Part shown: in pieces, positions 16,081-24,210 of the stretch | How positions within the stretch are numbered: position 1 is the first letter of the stretch | Layout: every line of letters begins with the position of its first letter | Source: Devosiaceae bacterium | GTDB taxonomy: Bacteria; Pseudomonadota; Alphaproteobacteria; Rhizobiales; Devosiaceae | DNA length: 36,855 nt | Reading direction: 5' to 3' | Assembly: GCA_021648375.1 (NCBI GenBank) | Contig: JAKISW010000029.1 | Span: 1 to 36,855 of the forward strand | The notes under the pieces: model-generated | Told to the model about the DNA's origin: nothing | The model's input: only the letters and a program-made list of their open reading frames with translations | Database searches by the model: none | Translations under genes and position numbers: made by a program

Positions 16081-16596
16081 TGCCATCCATATGCCAATTC
16101 GTTGTTTGAGGGTTGGTTTAAAATCGCGCAATTTAGAAAATGCCACATAATCGGCGCTATAAACCAGTTCGCCGCGTTGGTTTACTGCCTTCATATTGTT
16201 GAACAATAACCCCCAGCCCGGCAAAGATTTGCTGGGACGCTTATCGGTAACGCTCAATTCAAAACTTATGGTGTCGCCCGGTTTTACGGGGGTTACAAAG
16301 CTCATTTTGTTAATGCCGGGAGAGGGGCCTGACAGGCCGGGTTCTTCACCCAGCGCCTTCAGACGCGCTTCTTCTGCAAAGAGGCCATCAACCAGTTTTC
16401 GCTGGCCAATCAGGGCTGTGTGCCAACCTGAGGCTATTATGCCACCAAAATGAGAATGTTTGGCAAGTTCCGGGTCGGTATGGAAATACTGATTGTCATA
16501 TTGCAGATTATATTTGACGATTTCTTCCAGGGTAAATGTGTGATCACCAAGGGACAATTTTTGGCCCGAATGAATATCCTCATACCAGCGGGTCAT
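16063..16596 (-). CDS. MaoC-like hot-dog dehydratase A
   Basis: A 177-residue single hot-dog domain protein of the MaoC/(R)-hydratase group, which hydrates or dehydrates enoyl-thioesters. The segment YDNQYFHTDPELAKHSHFGG (residues 33-52) holds the Asp-x5-His dyad pattern of the family, and ASGWHT follows. The second half has VKPGDTISFELSVTDKR, also typical. The last residues, RAFSG, and the TAA stop fall inside the mosaic repeat, so the original C-terminus may have been replaced. It overlaps the upstream MaoC-like gene by 4 bp (ATGA), so the two are translationally coupled. The substrate is unknown. Confidence 0.85.
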   Translation of the reverse strand: MTRWYEDIHSGQKLSLGDHTFTLEEIVKYNLQYDNQYFHTDPELAKHSHFGGIIASGWHTALIGQRKLVDGLFAEEARLKALGEEPGLSGPSPGINKMSFVTPVKPGDTISFELSVTDKRPSKSLPGWGLLFNNMKAVNQRGELVYSADYVAFSKLRDFKPTLKQRIGIWMARAFSG

Positions 16597-17087
16597 TTTG
16601 GGGACCCCTCATCTGTTATTTCAGGGTTGCGCACATCAACCAGATTCTCCAGACTCATGGTCATTACCGTTTGGGATTTTTGGTTTGTTATATCAAATTC
16701 AAGGGTGACAATCCCCCATTGCGGTCTGGATTTTGTACGGCGCTTATTGGCAATTGTTACCGTGCCGCCAATGGTGTCATTGGCCATTACCGGGCGCTTC
16801 CATTTCAGGTTGGTAAAACCCAGCCCTCCAGCGGAGGCGAGTTTTTTCGGGAAATTTTCCAATAGTTTTTTTAGAGCGATTGCACCGGTTTGCCATCCTG
16901 ATGCTGCTATCCCACCAAGCAAAGAGGCTTTTGCTGCCTTCTCATCAATGTGGAAAGGGAATGGATCAAATTCGGTGGCAAATGTGATGATCATCTCTTT
17001 GGTGAGTGTTGTTGCTCCAAGGTCAATTGTCTGCCCGATTTCGAGATCTTCAAAGTGTGCATAGTCTTTGGTAATCGGGTTGTTCAT
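16593..17087 (-). CDS. MaoC-like hot-dog dehydratase B
   Basis: A 164-residue (167 from an alternative ATG at 17096) hot-dog protein related to its downstream neighbour. FATEFDPFPFHIDEKAAKAS holds the Asp-x4-His region; ASGWQTGAIALKKLL and LKWKRPVMANDTIGGTVTIANKR are family features. In gene A the corresponding stretch reads ASGWHT, so one side-chain differs beside the active site. The ATG at 17087 has GGAG 11 bases away; the ATG at 17096 is only 2 bases from it, so I prefer 17087. The tandem, coupled pair suggests the two chains form a hetero-oligomer, as an inference only. Confidence 0.83.
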   Translation of the reverse strand: MNNPITKDYAHFEDLEIGQTIDLGATTLTKEMIITFATEFDPFPFHIDEKAAKASLLGGIAASGWQTGAIALKKLLENFPKKLASAGGLGFTNLKWKRPVMANDTIGGTVTIANKRRTKSRPQWGIVTLEFDITNQKSQTVMTMSLENLVDVRNPEITDEGSPK

Positions 17088-17199
17088 TGCAAGCATTGCT
17101 CCAAAACCTAAAGGACCTCAACCGAATAAATCGGAGTGCCATCATAAAATGAGATGGGAAATTTAGTATGCCGTAATAGGGAGCAAGTTGACGTATGCG

Positions 17200-18297
17200 T
17201 CAAGTATTAAATTTGAACAACATCACGTCACCATCTACAACCACATATTCTTTGCCCTCATCGCGGGCTTTGCCGGCCTCTTTGGCGCCGATTTCGCCAT
17301 TAAAGGCTACGTAATCATCATAGGCGATAGTTTGGGCACGGATGAAACCGCGTTGAAAGTCGGTGTGAATAACTCCGGCAGCGCCGGGGGCTTTTGTGCC
17401 TTTGTTAATGGTCCAGGCTCTGGTTTCTTTTGGTCCCGCCGTAAAGTAGGTTTGCAGGCCCAATAGCTCATATCCCTGTTGAATAAGCTTGTTCAGACCT
17501 GCGGTTTCCAACCCTAGAGTTTGAAGGTATTCTGTTTGTTCTTCGTCATCGAGCTGGGCAAGTTCAGCCTCGATTTCGGCACAGATTATTACCATAACCG
17601 CTTCATTGTCGGCGGCATATTTGGCAATTCTTTTCGTCATTTCATTGCCGGAAGCCGCTGAGCCTTCATCCACATTGCAGACATAAAGAACCGGTTTTGA
17701 GGTTAAAAGCTGCAATTCTTTAAAAGGTTTTTCTTCGTCATCTGTGCGTTCAACCTTGCGGGCAGGCAGTCCTTGTTCGAGCACTTTTGTTGTGCGCTCG
17801 ATCAGGTCCATGGTCATTTTGGCCTCTTTGTCGCCGCCGCGCAGTTTCTTCTCCAACCCACCGACACGTTTTTCAAGGCTTTCCAGGTCAGCCAGCATTA
17901 ATTCCGTTTCCACGGTTTCTGCATCGGCAACAGGATCAATTTTGGCGTTAACGTGGATAATATCGGGGTTTTCAAAACAACGTAAAACATAGGCAATGGC
18001 GTCTGTTTCGCGGATATTTGCTAAAAACTGGTTGCCCAACCCTTCGCCCTTTGATGCGCCTTTTACCAGCCCTGCAATATCAACAAAATTTAAGCGCGCT
18101 GGAAGAACTTCCTTAGACTGGGCAATCTTGGCGATGATTTCCAAGCGTTCATCTGGCACCGAAACCTCACCAATATTTGGCTCGATAGTGCAAAATGGAA
18201 AATTTGCAGCCTGAGCAGCGGCGGTTCTGGTCAGCGCATTAAACAGGGTTGATTTACCCACATTTGGCAGGCCGACAATTGCACACTTAAATCCCAT
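17200..18297 (-). CDS. ychF: ribosome-associated ATPase YchF
   Basis: A 365-residue TRAFAC-class P-loop protein (Obg-like ATPase). Seen: G1 loop GLPNVGKS (residues 9-16); DIAGLVKGASKGEGLGN, the G3 region; and a C-terminal TGS-like domain with AWTINKGTKAPGAAGVIHTDF. Despite the GTPase fold, YchF prefers ATP and binds ribosomes. The ribosome site AAGGAA lies in the end of pth, 3 bp upstream. pth-ychF is a conserved pair across proteobacteria. Confidence 0.96.
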   Translation of the reverse strand: MGFKCAIVGLPNVGKSTLFNALTRTAAAQAANFPFCTIEPNIGEVSVPDERLEIIAKIAQSKEVLPARLNFVDIAGLVKGASKGEGLGNQFLANIRETDAIAYVLRCFENPDIIHVNAKIDPVADAETVETELMLADLESLEKRVGGLEKKLRGGDKEAKMTMDLIERTTKVLEQGLPARKVERTDDEEKPFKELQLLTSKPVLYVCNVDEGSAASGNEMTKRIAKYAADNEAVMVIICAEIEAELAQLDDEEQTEYLQTLGLETAGLNKLIQQGYELLGLQTYFTAGPKETRAWTINKGTKAPGAAGVIHTDFQRGFIRAQTIAYDDYVAFNGEIGAKEAGKARDEGKEYVVVDGDVMLFKFNT

Positions 18298-18300
18298 AAT

Positions 18301-19068
18301 TTATTCCTTGTTGAATAGTTTTTTTAGCAGTCCGGCCAATTGAGAAGAACTGGCGGTTTGATTATCGGCAGATTTTTTTTCGGTAGCTGAATTTTTACCA
18401 GTTGATGCTGGGGCAGTTGGTTTTTTGCCGGATCTTGCATTGGTTTTAGAGCCTGACTTTTTCTTCCTGGAGGTTTTGTCATCGCTGAATTCATCATCGG
18501 CTTTTTGCACAGCCAGCGCTAATTTGTTCATAAAGGCTGCTTGCTGTTTTTTCACGAGCAGGGGGGCATTTTTTGCAATCGCTGTGAGCACGGGATCGAG
18601 CCAGAGATGGTCCTCTTTATGGAAGTTGGACAGAACGTGGGAATTGACCAGTTGTTTTTGTCCGGGGTGGCCAATGCCCACCCGCACTCGCTGATAATCA
18701 ATGCCAATTTGTGGATCAATGGAGCGCAAACCATTGTGGCCATTATTACCACCGCCGGATTTTACGCGGATTTTTCCCGGATTAAGATCAAGCTCGTCAT
18801 AGATTACCGTGACATCCTCCGGCTGTAATTTGTAAAATTTGAGCGCGGCATACACAGCCTCACCGGAATTATTCATAAATGTGAGGGGTTTGAGCAACAT
18901 CACCCGTTGGGAACCTATCTTCCCGTCAGAAAACAGGCCCTTGAACTTTGAGCGAAACGAGGGGAAATTATATTCATCTGCTATTGCATCAATAGCCATG
19001 GCGCCCACATTGTGGCGGTGGGCGACATATTGGGCGCCGGGATTGCCCAGACCAACGATCAGGTGCAT
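18301..19068 (-). CDS. pth: peptidyl-tRNA hydrolase with Lys-rich tail
   Basis: A 255-residue peptidyl-tRNA hydrolase that releases peptides from prematurely dropped peptidyl-tRNA. Catalytic His19 lies in RHN (17-20 HRHN), with Asn66/67 (FMNNSG) and Asp91 (YDELDL) also present, and the signature KSGGGNNGHNGLRSI. The enzyme domain ends near residue 190. The remaining 60 or so residues form a low-complexity tail rich in Lys, Ser, Thr and Ala. Enteric Pth is about 194 residues; long tails are known in some alphaproteobacteria. The start at 19068 has CCGGAG with 7-bp spacing. Confidence 0.95.
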   Translation of the reverse strand: MHLIVGLGNPGAQYVAHRHNVGAMAIDAIADEYNFPSFRSKFKGLFSDGKIGSQRVMLLKPLTFMNNSGEAVYAALKFYKLQPEDVTVIYDELDLNPGKIRVKSGGGNNGHNGLRSIDPQIGIDYQRVRVGIGHPGQKQLVNSHVLSNFHKEDHLWLDPVLTAIAKNAPLLVKKQQAAFMNKLALAVQKADDEFSDDKTSRKKKSGSKTNARSGKKPTAPASTGKNSATEKKSADNQTASSSQLAGLLKKLFNKE

Positions 19069-19094
19069 GCGCTTTCTCCGGTAAAAATCAGGTA

Positions 19095-19128
19095 TAAGAG
19101 GGCTACATCAATTGTTGTCGCCCTCTTA
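19095..19128. terminator. hairpin between rplY and pth
   Basis: TAAGAGGGC at 19095-19103 pairs perfectly with GCCCTCTTA at 19120-19128 around a 16-base loop. On the minus strand it follows rplY by about 18 bp, with a TTTTT run 9 bases beyond. It may attenuate read-through from rplY into pth-ychF rather than stop it fully. Confidence 0.55.
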
Positions 19129-19146
19129 AAAATTTGTTTTGAAAAA

Positions 19147-19815
19147 CTAGTCCTTGGACTCTTCGCCGCTATCGCCACCTTCGCCTTCAGTGGCTTCTTC
19201 ATCACCTTCTTCGCCTTCTGCTGCTTCATCATCATCCGAAGATTCAGAACGCAGAGCCGACGGTGCTGCAATGGTTGCAATGGTGAAATCGCGATCCGTA
19301 ATGGTTGGAACCGCCCCTTCAGGCAGTGTAACCATTGAGATGTTCAAACTATCACCAACTTCAGTACCTGTCAGATCAATTTCAAATCTATCGGGAATTG
19401 CACTGGCTAAACAGTTGATTTCAACCGTATGACGAACAATGTTTAGAACAGCGCCGCGCTTGAGGCCGGGGCTTTCTTCTTCATTGATAAAGCGCACGGG
19501 CACTTCGATGGTCAGGGAAGTCTTGGCGCCAACGCGTAAAAAATCCACATGCATAACAAAATCACGCACCGGATCCAGCTGATAATCCCTTGGGATCACA
19601 TGGTGTTTTTTGCCATCTAATTCCACATTCATTGTGGTGGATAAAAAGCCGCCGGCATGGATTGCCATGGTGACGTCTTTTGTCGGAATTGAAATGGCTA
19701 AGGGTTCTTTTTTTTCGCCATAGATGACAGCAGGAATTTGATTGTTACGACGCAATTCGCGAGCGGCCCCCTTGCCCACCCGGTCACGTGCGCTTGCTTT
19801 AAGCTCTGTGCTCAT
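19147..19815 (-). CDS. rplY: 50S ribosomal protein L25/general stress protein Ctc
   Basis: A 222-residue L25 of the long TL5/CTC type that binds 5S rRNA. The N-terminal L25 domain (about 4-95) shows RVGKGAARELRRNNQIPAVIYG and DYQLDPVRDFVMHVDFLRV. The C-terminal beta domain (about 100-190) contains VPVRFINEEESPGLKRGAVLN. A strongly acidic tail of Asp/Glu/Gly/Ser fills about 192-222. The ribosome site TTGGAA lies upstream of the ATG. rplY upstream of pth on the same strand is a standard bacterial order. Confidence 0.95.
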   Translation of the reverse strand: MSTELKASARDRVGKGAARELRRNNQIPAVIYGEKKEPLAISIPTKDVTMAIHAGGFLSTTMNVELDGKKHHVIPRDYQLDPVRDFVMHVDFLRVGAKTSLTIEVPVRFINEEESPGLKRGAVLNIVRHTVEINCLASAIPDRFEIDLTGTEVGDSLNISMVTLPEGAVPTITDRDFTIATIAAPSALRSESSDDDEAAEGEEGDEEATEGEGGDSGEESKD

Positions 19816-20013
19816 TTGATTGTTCCAAATCGGTTGGTGTGGAAAATATCATTTATTGAAAATTTCCACGCACCTGTCCTCCAGGGGTGACAGATGCTTC
19901 ATAAGTGCCGGGATATAGGCCAAAGAGCGGGGCGGGGCAAGTGTTGTTTTGCAAACGAAGATTGAATTGAAGAAAAGATTTCTTATGTTTAATCAAGAAA
20001 AAGGGAAAAAGAG

Positions 20014-20178
20014 ATGAGCGAAGGTTCAAATGAGATAAAAAAGCCCTGGGGGCTGGGTCTGGTCTGGATTGCGGGCTGGTTGTTTAGCATTGGTTTTCTT
20101 GGACTTGGCCTCAGGGATGGGTTCTTTGGCCTGGCCATATGGCCCTATCAACTGGGTGCTGCCATGTCGGGATTTTGA
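20014..20178 (+). CDS. small membrane protein, 54 residues
   Basis: A short gene on the opposite strand in the rplY-prs gap. The ATG at 20014 follows AAAGGGAAAAAGAG, a moderate ribosome site. The product begins MSEGSNEIKKPWG, has one long hydrophobic segment at about 13-33 (GLGLVWIAGWLFSIGFLGLGL), a short charged turn RDG, and a second weaker hydrophobic stretch with IWPYQLG. This is the profile of a small inner-membrane protein. From memory, similar ~55-residue proteins with an IxWPYxLG ending occur in Hyphomicrobiales, but I cannot confirm that here. Function unknown. It converges on prs with a 22-bp gap. Confidence 0.66.
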   Translation: MSEGSNEIKKPWGLGLVWIAGWLFSIGFLGLGLRDGFFGLAIWPYQLGAAMSGF

Positions 20179-20200
20179 AACCCGATTTAATCGTTTGAAA

Positions 20201-21133
20201 TTAGTCAAACAGGCTGGATACCGATTGCTCGGCGGCGGTGCGGGCAATGGCTTCGCCAATATGGTCTGAAATCGACATTATCCGGATATTTTTGGCATTT
20301 TTAACTTCGTCAGTTTCAGCAATTGAATCGGTGATTACCAACTCTTTTAGTTTAGAGGCGGCAATTCGCGCCGGTGCGCCCGAGGAAAGTACGCCATGAG
20401 TGATATAGGCTGAAACTTCGCTTGCGCCAGCCTGTAATAATGCTTCGGCGGCGTTGACCAGAGTGCCACCACTATCGACCATATCGTCGATCATGATGCA
20501 TGATTGTCCTTTTACATCGCCGATAATGTTCATAACTTCGGCAACCCCAGCTTTGGGACGGCGTTTATCAACAATCGCCAGGGCTGCTCCAAGCCTGGAG
20601 GCAACGTTTCGTGCCCGCACCACACCGCCCGCATCCGGGGATACAACCGTCAGGTTTTTGGTGCCGTAGCGCTTCTTAATATCCTTTACCGCAACCGGGG
20701 CGGCAAAAAGATTATCGACCGGAATATCAAAAAATCCCTGGATCTGGCCCGCGTGCAAATCCAGAGTTAAAACCCTGTCGACACCGGATTCAACAATTAA
20801 ATTGGCTACAAGTTTTGCGGAAATTGGAGTTCTTGGTGCAGACTTGCGATCCTGTCGGGCGTATCCAAAATAGGGAATTACCGCGGTTATGCGCCGCCCG
20901 GAAGAGCGGCGGACCGCATCGGAAAGGATCAGCAATTCCATAAGATTGTCATTGGCTGGAAATGATGTGGACTGCATGATAAACACGTCTTCGCCGCGAA
21001 CATTTTCCTGAATTTCGACAAAAATTTCCTTGTCGGCAAATTTTTTGACCACGCAGGCGGCCAGCGGCAGATCGAGATATTTAGCAACAGCATCAGAAAA
21101 TGCCGGGTTAGAGTTTCCAGCCAGCAATATCAT
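20201..21133 (-). CDS. prs: ribose-phosphate pyrophosphokinase
   Basis: A 310-residue class I PRPP synthetase, making PRPP from ribose 5-phosphate and ATP. Seen: LAGNSNPAFSDAVA at the start; PYFGYARQDRKSAPRTPISAK, the ATP-binding flexible region; LDLHAGQIQGFFDIPVDNL; KRRPK; and the ribose-phosphate loop IMIDDMVDSGGTL. Length is standard. It supplies apt and nucleotide, histidine and tryptophan synthesis. Only a weak ribosome site (TGGAATAG) is seen before the ATG. Confidence 0.96.
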   Translation of the reverse strand: MILLAGNSNPAFSDAVAKYLDLPLAACVVKKFADKEIFVEIQENVRGEDVFIMQSTSFPANDNLMELLILSDAVRRSSGRRITAVIPYFGYARQDRKSAPRTPISAKLVANLIVESGVDRVLTLDLHAGQIQGFFDIPVDNLFAAPVAVKDIKKRYGTKNLTVVSPDAGGVVRARNVASRLGAALAIVDKRRPKAGVAEVMNIIGDVKGQSCIMIDDMVDSGGTLVNAAEALLQAGASEVSAYITHGVLSSGAPARIAASKLKELVITDSIAETDEVKNAKNIRIMSISDHIGEAIARTAAEQSVSSLFD

Positions 21134-21254
21134 AGGGATCTATTCCATATTTTTGACGGGAAGAAAATCCAACCCATCCCCCAAATTTGGCGGCACCAAT
21201 AGCGCGCTGGAAAGCTCAACGCAACAGATTCGTTATTAAAAAGTTAACTCAGGT

Positions 21255-23201
21255 TCATTTTATTGCAATGATGGCAATCTGACGCCCGGTATCGGTGTAA
21301 TTATGGGTGGCAAAGCGGTGAGAGAAATATTTTTGCGGGTTTGCATAAGTGCATTCTGGCGTTTGGGAAATTCGGGTTATGCCTGCCTTCTTAATTTCTG
21401 AACGAACAAAGCCTGGCAGATCAAAATGTTGTTTTGTTCTGTTTTTGGGAATGGCGATAAATTTTTTTGCTTGGGGGTGTTGTTCAAGCAGGTCACGAGC
21501 GAATTGCTCTCCAACCTCGTAATTTTCCTGCCAGATGGTTGGGCCGATACCGGCAATAATTTTTTCGCGATCAGCACCAAGATTCTCCATGGCTTCAATA
21601 GTGTTGGCAATTATGCCTTTTATGGCACCCTGCCATCCGGCATGGGCGGCCCCGATTATGGAATTTTTCGGATCATAAAATAACACCGGAGTGCAATCGG
21701 CAATTAAAACCCCAAGGCCAATGCCGGAAATATTGCTGACCATTGCATCGGCTTTTATCGGGTTTTCAAAGTCAAAATTCTTATCAACGGTTACGACTTT
21801 ATCGGAGTGTATCTGGTGCAGGATGGCTAACCTGTTTAGTGGCAGGCCTAAAGAATTGGCAACGGTCTGGCGGTTGCGAGAAATATTTTCAGGGGCGTCT
21901 TTGGTTAGTTTTGAAACATTAAGGCTGTCAAAGGGAGCCGGGGAGCATCCCCCCTCGCGACCAAAAAAGCCGTGCCTGATACCTGGTAGGCCTGATAAAT
22001 CTTCCAACCGTTCAAATGGAGCCTTTGCTGGCGCTGCTTTTGCTGGTGCTGCTTTGGTCGGAGAAGATATCTGCATGGCCTTAAACAAGGTTCCCATTTT
22101 GTCACTATCGATCAGTCGGGCCAGATCTAAAGTTATTTGCGCGTCTTTTTGTGGATTTGCCTGAATAATTTTTTCAGCTCTTTGTTTTATGCCCAATTGT
22201 TGTAAAAAATGGCCCTGATTGCCAAGCATTCCCGCCTGTGTTCCTACCTGCCTGGCAGTCTTTATAAGGCTTTGAAAATCCACATGGGCTGAAAGATCGG
22301 CATGGCCGGGCTTTTCAAGCGGGTCGCAAAATTCATGATCGGCAACGGCCTGAAAACTGTCTCCGGTTTGAGAAACCTCATATCCATAATCAATGATCAA
22401 CATAGAGCCGGAATGCTCGTTCAATAATCGCGACAGTCGGGATATGGTGGCTATTGAAAGCGGGGAAGTCTGGAAAATCTCATTTTCTTTTGCCGGGGTT
22501 TTTAGATGTTGATGAATTTCACTGTTTGCAAAATCTTCAGATAGAGGCGAGGGGGAAAGACCCCAGACCAGTTCGCCCCCCTGTAGCCCGATCAGGCGCT
22601 CATGCCAGTTTAAATTTTGAAACTGATATTGTTTGATGGGCAAGGCGTCAAAAAATTCATTGGCAATAATTATCAGTGGCTGACTTGTCAGGGGCTGACT
22701 GGAGTTACCCAATTCTTCAATTTCATTTATCCAGATGGGATCGTATTTTTTTAGTGCCTGACCTTGCAGGTTTTTAAGGGGCTGACTGGTTTCCAGTAGA
22801 GCAATTTTTGCCCCCTTGATGGCAACAGGGTCTTTGGCCACCACCCGCAATATATCGGCCATCAGAGTGCCGCGACCGGGGCCAAGTTCGGCAAGGGTGA
22901 AGGTTTTTGGGCGACCTAAAAAATTCCATTGCAGCAAAACCCATGTGCCAAGCATTTCCCCAAACATTTGGGAAATTTCCGGGGCGGTGATGAAGTCGCC
23001 TTTGGTGCCGATGGGGTTGGAGGAAGTGTAATATCCTTTTTGCGGATGGGTTAAACACAGGCCCATATAGGTGGAAAGTGATATGGGACCTTCGCTTTTA
23101 ATTTGCAGCCTTATGCGTTCGCCAAGCGACATTTTCTCCAGATGAAGCGAGCTTTGCTCGTGTTCTATTTGTTGTTTTTTGCTGGTATCTGGTTCGTTCA
23201 T
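21255..23201 (-). CDS. fusion: MidA/NDUFAF7-like SAM methyltransferase + PgeF (laccase-domain) enzyme
   Basis: One continuous frame of 648 residues (652 from a TTG at 23213; numbering here from that TTG). Residues about 28-380 are a MidA/NDUFAF7-type methyltransferase (COG1565, complex I arginine methyltransferase in mitochondria): GPGRGT at 111-116, NEFFDALP at 185-192 and IIDYGYE near 274. A linker SPTKAAPAKAAPAKAPF (384-400) leads into a PgeF/YfiH domain, a purine nucleoside phosphorylase-like or cell-wall editing amidase. Its conserved residues are all present: His469 (HQIHS), Cys507 (ADCTP), His524 (HAGW) and SHR at 631. These are normally two adjacent genes. An internal ATG at 22076 (M380) could also make free PgeF. 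Start choice is uncertain; ATG at 23132 is another option. Confidence 0.85.
   Translation of the reverse strand: MNEPDTSKKQQIEHEQSSLHLEKMSLGERIRLQIKSEGPISLSTYMGLCLTHPQKGYYTSSNPIGTKGDFITAPEISQMFGEMLGTWVLLQWNFLGRPKTFTLAELGPGRGTLMADILRVVAKDPVAIKGAKIALLETSQPLKNLQGQALKKYDPIWINEIEELGNSSQPLTSQPLIIIANEFFDALPIKQYQFQNLNWHERLIGLQGGELVWGLSPSPLSEDFANSEIHQHLKTPAKENEIFQTSPLSIATISRLSRLLNEHSGSMLIIDYGYEVSQTGDSFQAVADHEFCDPLEKPGHADLSAHVDFQSLIKTARQVGTQAGMLGNQGHFLQQLGIKQRAEKIIQANPQKDAQITLDLARLIDSDKMGTLFKAMQISSPTKAAPAKAAPAKAPFERLEDLSGLPGIRHGFFGREGGCSPAPFDSLNVSKLTKDAPENISRNRQTVANSLGLPLNRLAILHQIHSDKVVTVDKNFDFENPIKADAMVSNISGIGLGVLIADCTPVLFYDPKNSIIGAAHAGWQGAIKGIIANTIEAMENLGADREKIIAGIGPTIWQENYEVGEQFARDLLEQHPQAKKFIAIPKNRTKQHFDLPGFVRSEIKKAGITRISQTPECTYANPQKYFSHRFATHNYTDTGRQIAIIAIK
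22024..22053 (-). repeat. 15-bp tandem duplication in the fusion linker
   Basis: Two copies of a 15-bp unit (TTTGCTGGCGCTGCT on the plus strand, one mismatch) at 22024-22038 and 22039-22053. They encode the two AKAAP-type repeats of the linker between the methyltransferase and PgeF domains. Confidence 0.85.
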
Positions 23202-23214
23202 GCTTGGGTGCAAT

Positions 23215-24033
23215 TTATGCTTTGGTTACCGGGGTTTTCAGACCGATAGCCAAAAGAATTATTCCGCCAGCCAATATGGGCAGGGTCAGCATCATTCCTT
23301 GTGTCACCCAATCGGTGCCAAACAGGTAGCCAATCTGGGGATCGGGCAATCGAACCTGCTCCACAAGCAATCGGGACAGGGCATAGCCAATTCCAAAAAC
23401 TCCCGCAGTAAGGCCGGGACGGCGCAGGCCAAACATCATATGGGTGACAATTCTGATTACGATGAACAGCACCAGCCCCTCAAGAATGGCCTCATAAAGC
23501 TGGGAGGGATGGCGGGGCACTTCACCACCATTGGGAAATACAACGCCCCATGGCATGTCTGTGGGGCGTCCAAAAAGCTCACCATTAACGAAGTTTGATA
23601 CCCGGACCAGGCCAATGCCGATGGTGGAAACAGCGGCCAAAAGATCAAGGGAAGAAAGAAAATTTGCTTTTTTGTGGCGACCAAAAAAATACATGGCAAC
23701 CATAACACCGATCAGCCCCCCATGAAATGACATGCCTCCAAGCCAGGTTTTGAATATATCCATGGGGTTGGCGGCAAAATATAGAGGGTCATAAAACACT
23801 ACATAACCAAGCCGTCCGCCAATTATTGCGCCCAAAACCGCCCAGACCGCAAAATCAATAAACTGATCGGGGGTGAAGGGCGGACTGGTTTTGAACCAAA
23901 GCGAAGCGCGCTTGAGCAAAGAGCGTCCATAGATAATGCCAAGGCCAATGCCAAACAGATAGGCAAGAGAATACCAGCGCACAACAATTGGGCCGATGGA
24001 AAAGGCAATTGGGTCAATATCGGGAAATGGCAA
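23215..24033 (-). CDS. lgt: prolipoprotein diacylglyceryl transferase
   Basis: A 272-residue polytopic inner-membrane enzyme that transfers diacylglyceryl from phosphatidylglycerol to the lipobox cysteine of prolipoproteins. Seen: RWYSLAYLFG near residue 19; SFHGGLIGV, the essential His-Gly-Gly motif; and the Lgt signature GRPTDMPWGVVFPNGG, followed by PRHPSQLYEA. The start codon is TTG at 24033, supported by CCGGAG 8 bases upstream. It lies immediately upstream of the MidA-PgeF fusion, with which it is probably co-transcribed. Confidence 0.94.
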   Translation of the reverse strand: MPFPDIDPIAFSIGPIVVRWYSLAYLFGIGLGIIYGRSLLKRASLWFKTSPPFTPDQFIDFAVWAVLGAIIGGRLGYVVFYDPLYFAANPMDIFKTWLGGMSFHGGLIGVMVAMYFFGRHKKANFLSSLDLLAAVSTIGIGLVRVSNFVNGELFGRPTDMPWGVVFPNGGEVPRHPSQLYEAILEGLVLFIVIRIVTHMMFGLRRPGLTAGVFGIGYALSRLLVEQVRLPDPQIGYLFGTDWVTQGMMLTLPILAGGIILLAIGLKTPVTKA

Positions 24034-24157
24034 GATGTTGCTCCGGTAAATTTTATCGCAATTTGTGTAATTTATCTGTTCGCGGGGAACATGGGGTTAG
24101 TATCGGCTCTGGTCAAGTGCAACAATGGTGCCTAAATAGATAAGCAATGTCACAATA

Positions 24158-24186
24158 TAGTGGGCGTTTTGGTAGTGGGCGTTTTG
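24158..24186 (+). repeat. 15-bp-period tandem repeat
   Basis: TAGTGGGCGTTTTG occurs at 24158-24171 and 24173-24186, between the divergent lgt and ubiK-like genes. It may be polymerase slippage or a double binding site; nothing else identifies it. Confidence 0.7.
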
Positions 24187-24210
24187 AGCGCCAGCAATAA
24201 GGAATATGAT

